NCBI GenBank assembly: GCA_025455065.1
Contig: JALONG010000056.1
Location: forward strand, 1 to 39,603
DNA from: Candidatus Kapaibacterium sp.
Lineage (GTDB): Bacteria > Bacteroidota > Ignavibacteria > Kapaibacteriales > UBA4661
Direction: 5' to 3'
Length of the DNA stretch: 39,603 nucleotides
Shown: positions 8,015 to 15,061 of the stretch, piece by piece
How positions within the stretch are numbered: the first letter of the stretch is position 1
Layout of the letters: every line of letters begins with the position of its first letter
Position numbers and translations under genes: made by a program
Notes under the pieces: generated by a model
Databases searched by the model: none
What the model was told of the DNA's origin: nothing
Seen by the model: only the letters and a program-made list of their open reading frames with translations

Positions 8015-8183
8015 CTGGACTGGGATTTGAGGATTACAGGAATGTATGGGATTTTTCGACGCTGCAATAATCACACTGTGCAGAATTTCAGCAAGAACCC
8101 AGTGAGCTTCAAGTAATCATCAACTCTCTGTTCAATCTCTCAAAATCCCAAAAATCTTTGAAATCTCTAAAATCCCAGTCCAG
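8015..8183. repeat. 169-bp element with terminal inverted repeats
   Basis: CTGGACTGGGATTT (8015-8028) and AAATCCCAGTCCAG (8170-8183) are perfect 14-bp inverted repeats framing most of the gap between serA and hisG. The interior right half is rich in AATCC/AATCT runs, typical of degraded intergenic repeats in this phylum. No coding sequence is visible. Confidence 0.55.
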
Positions 8184-8234
8184 ACAAGTGCTGCACAACT
8201 CCCAATACCATACGCCAGAAATCACTTACAAATT

Positions 8235-9095
8235 ATGCTCAGAATAGCCATTCAAAAATCAGGACGATTAACCGAGGAATCCCTCGAACTCATGCAGGAA
8301 TGCGGTATTGACTTTGCCAAATCGGGCGGAAAACTCAAAGCCGCAGCCTACAATTTCCCCGTTGAATTTCTTTTTTTGCGCGACGACGACATCCCAGAAT
8401 ACGTCGCCGACGGTGTTGCGGATGTAGGCATCATCGGCGAAAACGTGATTGCCGAAGAACGCGCATCATTGCAGCGTCCGGTGGACATCATCGAACGGCT
8501 TGGTTTTTCGCGTTGCCGTTTGTCGTTAGCAGTGCCGAAAGGGGCTGCATACTCGTCGGTGAAAGATTTGCAGGGAAAGCGCATCGCTACGTCGTTTCCG
8601 AACATTTTGCAGGAGTTCTTGCAATCGCACGGCGTGAAAGCAGACATTCACGAAATTAGCGGTTCAGTCGAGATTGCGCCCAGCATCGGGCTTGCCGAAG
8701 CGATCTGCGATATTGTTTCCTCCGGCTCCACGCTGCTTAGTAACGGGCTGCAGGAAGTCGAAACGATTTTTCGCTCCGAAGCAGTGCTGATTTCACGCCC
8801 CTTGTCGGCGGAAAAGCAGAAAATTGTGGATGATTTGCGCTTCCGTATTCAATCCGTCGGGCGTGCCAAAAAGAACAAATACATCATCTTGAACGCAAGG
8901 AGTGAAGCGCTTCCGGCGATTATGAGGCTCCTGCCCGGCATGAAAAGCCCCACCGTTACACCGCTTGCGGAAAGTGGCTGGAATGCTGTTCATTCCGTTG
9001 TTCCCGAAGATACGTTTTGGGAAATCATCGGAAAGCTGAAAGAAGCAGGCGCGGAAGGCATTTTGGTTGTACCGATTGAAAAAATGATTTTGTAA
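8235..9095 (+). CDS. hisG: ATP phosphoribosyltransferase, long form
   Basis: First and feedback-controlled step of histidine synthesis: ATP plus PRPP gives phosphoribosyl-ATP. The 286 residues correspond to the long (HisG-L) form. The catalytic part begins MLRIAIQKSGRLTEESLELM, with GVADVGIIGENV and the PRPP-binding SSGSTLLSNGL region. The C-terminal regulatory domain (from about residue 210) includes LLPGMKSPTVTPL. No hisZ is needed for this form. No other his gene is adjacent, which is unusual for hisG. The ATG at 8235 has no clear Shine-Dalgarno. Confidence 0.95.
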   Translation: MLRIAIQKSGRLTEESLELMQECGIDFAKSGGKLKAAAYNFPVEFLFLRDDDIPEYVADGVADVGIIGENVIAEERASLQRPVDIIERLGFSRCRLSLAVPKGAAYSSVKDLQGKRIATSFPNILQEFLQSHGVKADIHEISGSVEIAPSIGLAEAICDIVSSGSTLLSNGLQEVETIFRSEAVLISRPLSAEKQKIVDDLRFRIQSVGRAKKNKYIILNARSEALPAIMRLLPGMKSPTVTPLAESGWNAVHSVVPEDTFWEIIGKLKEAGAEGILVVPIEKMIL

Positions 9096-9101
9096 TTTTT
9101 T

Positions 9102-9262
9102 GTAACTATTTAGCTCTTCGACGCAGATTATCATGATTAACCTGATTGCACTGATTTTGAGCGACTGTCGGAATAGTTTTTGGTATGTCGTTTGAATTTG
9201 AGCAATCATGAAAATCCGTTGAATCATGAAAATCTGTGTCAAAAATTTAGACCCTCAACAGG
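9102..9262. repeat. Palindromic intergenic element, copy B
   Basis: Starts GTAACTATTTAGCTCTTCGACGC seven bases after the hisG stop (the first 20 bases match the other copies closely) and ends with AATCATGAAAATCTGTGTC at 9222-9240 plus a diverged tail. Its right tail lacks the ACAGTNACG end seen in copies A, C and D. The inverted arms could fold in the hisG transcript. Confidence 0.75.
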
Positions 9263-9270
9263 ACAATTTT

Positions 9271-9288
9271 TGTTGATGTTTATCAACA
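9271..9288 (+). promoter_or_regulatory. FNR/CRP-type box or hairpin ahead of the DUF457 gene
   Basis: TTGAT-GTTT-ATCAA at 9273-9286 is a perfect match to the FNR-type consensus TTGAT-N4-ATCAA. It sits within a 7-bp inverted repeat, TGTTGAT/ATCAACA. It ends 14 bases before the ATG, just ahead of the GGAGAGG ribosome binding site. So close to the start it would fit repression or an RNA hairpin better than classical activation. Confidence 0.4.
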
Positions 9289-9300
9289 TAGGAGAGGAAA

Positions 9301-9936
9301 ATGTTTATTGGACATTATGGCGTAGCAATCGCCGCAGCAGTGATGATACCTGATGTTCCGGCACTTGTGCCACTTACGGGTGTGGCTTTTCCGGATTTGC
9401 TCTGGGGCGGAATGGTACTGGCAGGAAAAGAAAAAGTTGGCTTGAAACCCGCATCACCACTGATTACGGATGTTGAATTTACTTCATATCCGTATTCTCA
9501 TTCGCTCGTGATGACAAGTCTCATCGCTTGCGCACCTGCATTGGCGCTGGTGTCGCTGCTTTCGCTCAAAGCTGCAGTTGTATTCCTTTTGGCTTCCATA
9601 TCGCATTGGCTCTTGGATGTGCTGGTGCATCAAGGCGATTTACCCGTCGTGGGTTTTGGGCAGAAAGACCGCAAAATCGGCTTCGGACTGTGGAAATACC
9701 CGCTTGTGTCGTTTTTGCTGGAGTTTGCGACATTTGTGCTACCTGTTCTTTGGGTAATGAATCCCTTACAAGCCACTCCAATTCTTGTTTTTGGAACGGT
9801 ACTTCATGCTGCCAATGCCAACGGTTTTTTCGGGTTTAATCCCAAAGGCGCACCTTCGTCGGCGAGTGCCTTTGCAATCTTGGTATTATTCGGTTTTGTC
9901 CTCGCAACACTTGGTATTAACTGGCTTTTGCGCTAG
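9301..9936 (+). CDS. DUF457/YdjM-like membrane protein (putative metal-dependent hydrolase)
   Basis: A 211-residue membrane protein with five or six hydrophobic segments. It shows the pattern of the YdjM/DUF457 family of predicted membrane-bound metal-dependent hydrolases: MFIGHYGVAIAA at the N terminus, FPDLLWG, YPYSHSL and SHWLLDVLVH, supplying His and Asp residues facing the membrane. Function in the cell is unknown. The start has a strong GGAGAGG site. It leads a probable three-gene run with the DUF420 gene (39-bp gap) and the Ogg2 gene. Confidence 0.7.
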   Translation: MFIGHYGVAIAAAVMIPDVPALVPLTGVAFPDLLWGGMVLAGKEKVGLKPASPLITDVEFTSYPYSHSLVMTSLIACAPALALVSLLSLKAAVVFLLASISHWLLDVLVHQGDLPVVGFGQKDRKIGFGLWKYPLVSFLLEFATFVLPVLWVMNPLQATPILVFGTVLHAANANGFFGFNPKGAPSSASAFAILVLFGFVLATLGINWLLR

Positions 9937-9975
9937 AGTGTTGTACAAATATTTCACCACATTTTTTTCAGTGCT

Positions 9976-10554
9976 ATGAGTAACCTTCAAGGTCTTGCTT
10001 CGGAGAATAATCTCCTCAAAACGGTGAGCGAAAAATCACTCTCGCTCATTATTTATGCGGTCTCGCTGGTGATTTGCCTTGCGGTCGCATTCCTCATCTA
10101 TTTCCCGCAAGCGCTCTCGGTGGGCGGTGGGCTGGATGTCTCCTATTTACCGCGCTTTCACGCCTTTTTGAACGGTTCGTGTACGCTGTTGCTTATTGGC
10201 GGGTATATCGCAGTGCGGCAGAAACAATACAATCTGCACAAAACCTTGATGGTTACGTGCTTTCTGCTGTCGAGTATTTTTCTGGTGTCATATGTGATTT
10301 ATCATTCCCAAGCCCCTGCAACAAAATTCGGCGGTGAGGGCATTATCCGCCCTGTGTATTACTTCATTTTGCTGACGCATATCGTCTTGGCAGCAGTCAT
10401 ACTGCCGCTTGCGCTCTTTACCATCAGTCGCTCGTGGCGAGGTGAGTTTGCGAAGCACAAAAAAATCGCTCGCATCACGCTTCCTATCTGGGTTTATGTT
10501 ACGGCGACGGGTGTGATTGTGTATTTTATGATAGCGCCGTATTACAAGTTTTAG
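9976..10554 (+). CDS. DUF420 family membrane protein
   Basis: A 192-residue protein with five hydrophobic segments (roughly 23-45, 62-81, 88-108, 127-150, 168-188). Conserved-type histidines are at RFHAFLN, NLHKTLM, YHSQAP and LTHIVLA, the DUF420 signature. The Staphylococcus relative CtaM is needed for assembly of haem-containing terminal oxidases, and other DUF420 genes lie next to cytochrome oxidase genes. Here no oxidase is adjacent, so the role is by family only. The stop is 8 bp before the Ogg2 start. Confidence 0.82.
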   Translation: MSNLQGLASENNLLKTVSEKSLSLIIYAVSLVICLAVAFLIYFPQALSVGGGLDVSYLPRFHAFLNGSCTLLLIGGYIAVRQKQYNLHKTLMVTCFLLSSIFLVSYVIYHSQAPATKFGGEGIIRPVYYFILLTHIVLAAVILPLALFTISRSWRGEFAKHKKIARITLPIWVYVTATGVIVYFMIAPYYKF

Positions 10555-10562
10555 GCAGGAGA

Positions 10563-11228
10563 ATGAGTAATAAAAACCCCAAACACCGCTCCAAGTCTCG
10601 TGTTTCATATATCTTCACCGATGCAGACCGTGAGCGCTTCGCAGCTTTGCGTCCTGCTATTAAGGCGCGTTTGGAAGATTTTCGCCGTGTTCCGCCGGAG
10701 CAGCGTTTTTACGAATTGTGTTACTGCCTGTGTACGCCACAATCAAAAGCAGAAAATGCTGATGCAGTTGTGAAAACCCTTCAAAAGCGTGATTTTGAGC
10801 GTCTTGGGTTTGACCCCGTTCATATTCTCCGCGACAAAGCACACTACATTCGTTTCCACGAAACAAAAGCCAAACGCCTGCTCAAAGCACGAGAGCAATG
10901 GTCAGACATCGCACAAATGCTTGATTCTAGGCTTAATGGTGAAGAAAAACGTGAGTGGCTCGTGGAAAATGTTGATGGCATGAGCTGGAAAGAGGCTTCG
11001 CACTATCTGAGAAATATCGGATACAACAATCTCGCCATTTTAGACCGCCACACACTGAAACACTTGGTCAGGTGCGGTGTGTTTGAGGAAGTACCGAATA
11101 TCGCAGGTAAAGCACGGTATCTGGCTGCGGGAGAAGGTTTTAAGCGCCTTGCGGAATTTGTCGGCGCTCCAATGGATGAACTTGACCTGTATTTCTGGGC
11201 TTCGGAAGCGGGGTTGATACTGAAGTGA
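10563..11228 (+). CDS. ogg: N-glycosylase/DNA lyase, Ogg2 type (8-oxoguanine repair)
   Basis: A 221-residue HhH-GPD superfamily DNA repair enzyme that removes 8-oxoguanine from DNA and nicks the abasic site. The Ogg2 signature is clear: SWKEASHYLRNIGY-NNLAILDRH, with K143 as Schiff-base nucleophile and D161 as catalytic aspartate. Ogg2 is known mainly from archaea and scattered bacteria. It probably shares a transcript with the two membrane-protein genes upstream. GCAGGAGA is the ribosome binding site. The gene ends at a hairpin shared with the convergent pstC. Confidence 0.88.
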   Translation: MSNKNPKHRSKSRVSYIFTDADRERFAALRPAIKARLEDFRRVPPEQRFYELCYCLCTPQSKAENADAVVKTLQKRDFERLGFDPVHILRDKAHYIRFHETKAKRLLKAREQWSDIAQMLDSRLNGEEKREWLVENVDGMSWKEASHYLRNIGYNNLAILDRHTLKHLVRCGVFEEVPNIAGKARYLAAGEGFKRLAEFVGAPMDELDLYFWASEAGLILK

Positions 11229-11256
11229 AGGGCAAAGGGACGGGCTTTTCTGGTAA

Positions 11257-11288
11257 CCCGTACTACGCTGAAGAAAGCGTAGCACGGG
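11257..11288. repeat. Short hairpin repeat, copy 1 (convergent gene end)
   Basis: CCCGTACTACGCT (11257-11269) pairs with AGCGTAGCACGGG (11276-11288) with one mismatch. A second copy with compensating base changes is at 36941-36973. Both copies lie between convergent gene ends, so they may act as bidirectional terminators or mRNA 3'-end stabilisers, in the manner of REP elements. Confidence 0.65.
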
Positions 11289-11316
11289 GATTGCTCCTAA
11301 AAAGCTACTTTCCAAA

Positions 11317-12462
11317 TCATCCTCCTTGCAGTTTTTTCGCAAGGCGTTCTTTGACGAAAAGTTCGGTAATAGCATTGAGGGTAAACGAGACGATAAAGAG
11401 GAGTACACCTAAGAAAAAGAGGATGCTATAATGTGCCGAACCCCAGATAACTTCACCCATTTCGGCACCAATCGTTGCAGAAAATGTGCGCACGGGGTCG
11501 CCAATGGAAGCGGAGACCATAGCCGCATTACCGCTTGCCATGAGCGCAATCATTGTTTCACCAAACGCTCTGCCAATGCCCAGCAATACCGCCGCAAACA
11601 CGCCCGGAAATGCAGCCGGAAGCATCACCTTGTAAGCGCTTTCCCACTGCGTTGCGCCCATTGCGAGCGAGCCTTCAAGAAGTGATTTAGGGACAGCAGA
11701 AAGAGCGTCTTCGGTGATGGTAAAAACAATCGGAATCACCGCAATAGACAAGCCAATACCGCCGACAAACGCATTGAGGCGGAAATCAAACCCGAAGAGC
11801 GTTTGCAAAGCAGAACCAACATACAACAAACAGAAAAAGCCGATAACCACCGAAGGAAAGCCCGCTAAAATTTCCACCATCGGTTTGATAAATTCCCGTA
11901 AACGCACAGGTGCAAAAAATACAGCATAGAGCGCAGCTAAGATTCCAAGAGGTGCGCCGATGAAAATTGCAACAAACGTTGTTTTCGCTGTACCGATGAC
12001 GAGCGGCATAATGCCAAATTTCGGGACGGTTGAAACAGGCTGCCAGACTGTACCCAAGATGTTTGCAAGCGTTATTTCCTCCGATTTTTCGTTGTTGGTT
12101 GTGCCTTTGCTGTTGCCCGTGAGTGTAGCGGGAACAACGACATCAAGGTTATACACTTCCGGTTGAAATTCCTCCGGCGCTTGCTCCTCGCTAAGAATAA
12201 TATCGGGATTATAGATTTCCGGTTTCAGTACAGTATCTGCTTGAGTGGCTTCTGTGACAAGTTCGGCGGGGGAGGTATGCTGAGAAAATGCGCCTGTGAG
12301 CAACGGCAGTGCTTCGCGCAGCACAAAGAGCAGAATGAGGAAAATAAGAACAACGGCAAAACTCCCAATAATAGTAATGGAGCGCTCAATAAGGCGTTCT
12401 CCGAGATTATTTTTGGTGCGGAGAAACGCATGATTCTGCGGGGTTGTGGGTGATTCTTCCAT
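11317..12462 (-). CDS. pstC: Phosphate ABC transporter permease PstC
   Basis: Inner-membrane subunit of the high-affinity phosphate importer. The 381 residues are long for PstC because about 100 residues of Pro/Glu-rich, periplasm-type sequence are inserted between the first transmembrane helix and the permease core. The core has the usual order ending with the EAA loop, LLEGSLAMGATQWESAYKVMLPAAFPGVFAAVLLGIGRAFGET, and six helices. The frame is open to a TTG at 12492, but ATG 12462 was chosen because a TAnnTTTG-like element (TATATTTG) covers the TTG. It lies downstream of pstS. pstA and pstB are not present here. Confidence 0.93.
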   Translation of the reverse strand: MEESPTTPQNHAFLRTKNNLGERLIERSITIIGSFAVVLIFLILLFVLREALPLLTGAFSQHTSPAELVTEATQADTVLKPEIYNPDIILSEEQAPEEFQPEVYNLDVVVPATLTGNSKGTTNNEKSEEITLANILGTVWQPVSTVPKFGIMPLVIGTAKTTFVAIFIGAPLGILAALYAVFFAPVRLREFIKPMVEILAGFPSVVIGFFCLLYVGSALQTLFGFDFRLNAFVGGIGLSIAVIPIVFTITEDALSAVPKSLLEGSLAMGATQWESAYKVMLPAAFPGVFAAVLLGIGRAFGETMIALMASGNAAMVSASIGDPVRTFSATIGAEMGEVIWGSAHYSILFFLGVLLFIVSFTLNAITELFVKERLAKKLQGG

Positions 12463-12542
12463 AGTGCGACGCTGTTCTCTCGGAATGTTCAAATATAGTC
12501 AAAAACTCAGTATTTGTGCGTGGTTGCGGTTTGCTGACATAA

Positions 12543-13385
12543 TCAAAATTTCTTCGTCGGCAAATACCCGACTTCGCTTACAACGGCTTGCCCGCTTTGG
12601 CTGATAACCCAATCAACAAACTGTTTTACTATGCCGTTTGGGCGCTCTTTCATATAAAAATACAGCAAGCGCGAAACGGGATATGTGCCGTTCAAAATTT
12701 CCTGTTCTTGCGGCAGGACGTAGCGGCTGTTTTCCGAAAACGCCAGCGCAGCAGGTTTTACGCCGCTTGAATAGGCAATACCGCCAAAGCCGATAGCATT
12801 TGGGTCTTTCGCAACAGCGTTCACCAAAGCGCCCGTACCGACCATATGTTGCGTTTGCGGCGCAAAATCTTGCTTCTGCAACACATGTTCCTTAAAAAAT
12901 TCATATGTGCCGGAGTTGTTTTCGCGGCTATACAGCACGATTTTCGCGTCATTGCCGCCCAATTCTTTCCAATTCGTAATTTCCCCCGTAAAAATACGTT
13001 TTACCTGCCCGACAGTGAGATTCTGCACGGGGTTTGAGGTATTGAGATACACCGCAATACCGTCGCGTGCAACACGGATTTCCAAACCGTTGTACTTGTA
13101 TTTTTCCCGTAATTGCTTGACTTCGCCGGGTTTCATCGGGCGTGACGACGAGCAAATATCGGTCGTCCCGTTGATAAGCGCGGAAATTCCCGTACCGGAG
13201 CCACCGCCGGTTACTTGAAACTGCACGTTGGTTTTGTCGGGAAACATCTCCGTCCAGCGCTGTACAAGAATGACCATCGTGTCAGAGCCTTTAATCGTGA
13301 TAACAGGCTTGCTTTTTGCGGCTTGGGCAAAGGTTATTCCGGCAAAACACCAGAAAACAAGCGATATTCGGAGGAATTTCGTCAT
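12543..13385 (-). CDS. pstS: Phosphate-binding protein PstS
   Basis: Periplasmic phosphate-binding subunit feeding PstC/PstA. The 280 residues start with a signal peptide (hydrophobic to about residue 20, cleavage near FAQAA). They contain the typical IKGSDTMVILVQRW opening, the ligand-binding TGGGSGTGISALINGTTDICSSSR segment and SRENNSGTYEFF. The lysine-rich beginning of the mature protein is normal. It is the first gene of a pstS-pstC pair (80-bp gap). No Pho-box could be recognised upstream. Confidence 0.95.
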   Translation of the reverse strand: MTKFLRISLVFWCFAGITFAQAAKSKPVITIKGSDTMVILVQRWTEMFPDKTNVQFQVTGGGSGTGISALINGTTDICSSSRPMKPGEVKQLREKYKYNGLEIRVARDGIAVYLNTSNPVQNLTVGQVKRIFTGEITNWKELGGNDAKIVLYSRENNSGTYEFFKEHVLQKQDFAPQTQHMVGTGALVNAVAKDPNAIGFGGIAYSSGVKPAALAFSENSRYVLPQEQEILNGTYPVSRLLYFYMKERPNGIVKQFVDWVISQSGQAVVSEVGYLPTKKF

Positions 13386-13550
13386 AAAACCTATCGTAAT
13401 AAATCTCAGTTGAGTAAAAAATGCTGTTGGTCGGCTGCGTTGGGAAGCCGCGCCAATTTATGATTTTTTGCCGTTTTGAAGCAGACGAAAATAGCAAAAT
13501 GATATTACGTTTTGGTAATAAGGCAATACGCTGTGGCACTTCAAAAATCG

Positions 13551-13592
13551 CAAAAGCCCATATAACGGAAATTGGCGTTACATGGGCTTTTG
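13551..13592 (-). terminator. Intrinsic terminator after nuoJ-nuoK
   Basis: CAAAAGCCCAT (13551-13561) and ATGGGCTTTTG (13582-13592) form an 11-bp stem that continues, after a mismatch, through TAACG/CGTTA. On the minus strand it is followed by CGATTTTTG. It separates nuoK from pstS. Confidence 0.7.
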
Positions 13593-13607
13593 TGAAATTT
13601 TACCAGC

Positions 13608-13663
13608 ACAATGATTGAGCAGTACGATGATTGAGCAGTACGATGATTGAGCAGCACGATGAT
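13608..13663. repeat. 16-bp tandem repeat at the end of nuoK
   Basis: About 3.5 copies of the unit GATGATTGAGCAGTAC (with AC/GC variants) abut the nuoK stop codon. The last copy fuses with TTTACCAGCGC, which is the end of nuoK, and a similar TTTACCAGCAC opens the array. This suggests the array grew by slippage from the gene's 3' end. Confidence 0.8.
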
Positions 13664-13975
13664 TTACCAGCGCATCAAATTAGCATCATCAACATACACG
13701 GTTTGTTTGGTACGGAAAAGAGCAAGCATGATTGCAAGCCCTACTGCGGCTTCTGCGGCAGCAACGGTCATCACAAAAAACACAAAAATCTGCCCTGCCG
13801 TGTCGCCTAAATAGCTTGAAAATGAGACAAGCGTTAAGTTCACAGCGTTGAGCATAAGTTCGATGCACATAAAAATCATAATCGCATTGCGCCGTGTCAA
13901 AACGCCGATTGCTCCAATGCAAAAAATAACGCCGGAAAGTGCGAGATAATACTCAAGTGGTATAGACTGTGGCAT
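13664..13975 (-). CDS. nuoK: NADH-quinone oxidoreductase subunit K
   Basis: Small membrane subunit of respiratory complex I. The 103 residues with three transmembrane helices carry the conserved acidic residues in [15 protein letters not shown] and [18 protein letters not shown], which belong to the proton-transfer path. It follows nuoJ on the minus strand with a 76-bp gap. nuoL, M and N are missing downstream, where a terminator and pstS lie instead. Confidence 0.95.
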   Translation of the reverse strand: MPQSIPLEYYLALSGVIFCIGAIGVLTRRNAIMIFMCIELMLNAVNLTLVSFSSYLGDTAGQIFVFFVMTVAAAEAAVGLAIMLALFRTKQTVYVDDANLMRW

Positions 13976-14051
13976 GATGAGGAAGAAATTGAAGTATGAA
14001 TGATAAAGTATGCAAGGTTAGGAATTTATGTGTAAACTCACTGTCCAAAAA

Positions 14052-14564
14052 CTAATTGTCTAACTGACGTTTTGCAATCACAACCGCACCGACAACCGCC
14101 GCTAAAAGCAGCAAGGACACTGCTTCAAAGGGGAAAAGATAATCGGTGTACAGCACCCGTCCTAATTCGCCGACGCTGCCCACAAGCGAGGCTTTCGGCG
14201 GAAGTTCTGTATATGCGCTTTGTTGTCCCATAAGCAAAGCGAGGAGTTGGAGTGCTAAAATGCCGACGAATACAACTACTGCTAAAGGGCGTAATTGCGA
14301 GGCTTTGGCGTGTTTAGCTTCTTCGCCGAGATTCAAAAGCATAATCACAAACACCACCAAAACCATGATTGCACCTGCATAGACGAGAATTTGCATCGTT
14401 GCCAACAGTTGCGCTTGGAGCGTCAGATACAGCCCCGACAAGCAGAAAAAATGCGCAATCAGGCACAACGCTGCGGGAATAGCATTTTTGCGGGTTATCA
14501 TCAATATCGCAGTGGCAATCGCACCTGCGGCAAATACAAAAAATGCACCGGTGGCAAGATTCAT
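14052..14564 (-). CDS. nuoJ: NADH-quinone oxidoreductase subunit J
   Basis: Membrane subunit of complex I, 170 residues and five hydrophobic segments. The family motif ATMQILVYAGAIMVLVVFVIMLLNL spans the third helix, known for its pi-bulge and conformational switching. It is the first gene of an isolated nuoJ-nuoK pair. A TATCTTTG element upstream (14683-14690) is the likely promoter. Confidence 0.95.
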   Translation of the reverse strand: MNLATGAFFVFAAGAIATAILMITRKNAIPAALCLIAHFFCLSGLYLTLQAQLLATMQILVYAGAIMVLVVFVIMLLNLGEEAKHAKASQLRPLAVVVFVGILALQLLALLMGQQSAYTELPPKASLVGSVGELGRVLYTDYLFPFEAVSLLLLAAVVGAVVIAKRQLDN

Positions 14565-14682
14565 AGCGGTAACGAAAACAATAAAGTGATGAAACTATTG
14601 GCTGTAAAGCGCTTTGTTGTGCCGGAATGGGTGAATGCCTTGAAAGAAATTTTTCACAGTGCAGACCAAACAAGAACGCGCA

Positions 14683-14690
14683 CAAAGATA
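14683..14690 (-). promoter_or_regulatory. Putative -7 element of the nuoJ promoter
   Basis: On the minus strand the sequence reads TATCTTTG, matching TAnnTTTG. A -33 TTTG is not evident. It predicts a leader of about 110 bases before nuoJ. Confidence 0.35.
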
Positions 14691-14919
14691 CAAGAAAGAT
14701 TGAATTTTTTCATGTTTTTCTGTGAGATTTCAGTTTGTCAAAGAAGAAAATTTTTCACAATAACCAAGATTTTTTTTCGTTCATTATCAAGGTTATGGTA
14801 TTTTACTGCGTTTTCCACGCTATACATACACCACCCTTACCTTGTGATGTTCGCGGTATTTTGAGATTGTTCACTTGTTCAGGTTGTTTTCTCATCGGTT
14901 GTTTTGATTTGCTACAATA

Positions 14920-14938
14920 GCCGTAAAGATTTTACGGC
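14920..14938. promoter_or_regulatory. Palindrome upstream of the chemoreceptor gene
   Basis: GCCGTAAA-GAT-TTTACGGC: perfect 8-bp arms around a 3-base centre, 123 bp before the methyl-accepting protein start. Its size and symmetry suit a dimeric regulator's operator. No regulator is identified. Confidence 0.35.
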
Positions 14939-15061
14939 ATATAAATTGCAGTTCCACTTTGAGCGGATTTTCTCCGCGTTACTTCACGATTCTCGCACTC
15001 ATGTATGCGCTGAACATCGCTTTAGCGCTCATCACCTTCGCTCTTTTTTACGAGGCTTGCT

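Larger units (their letters stand above)
14565..15061. other. Divergent intergenic region between nuoJ and the chemoreceptor gene
   Basis: This 497-bp gap contains no credible gene. It holds the putative nuoJ promoter near 14683-14690 and a perfect palindrome at 14920-14938. The rest is AT-rich and shows nothing further that I can interpret. Confidence 0.6.
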
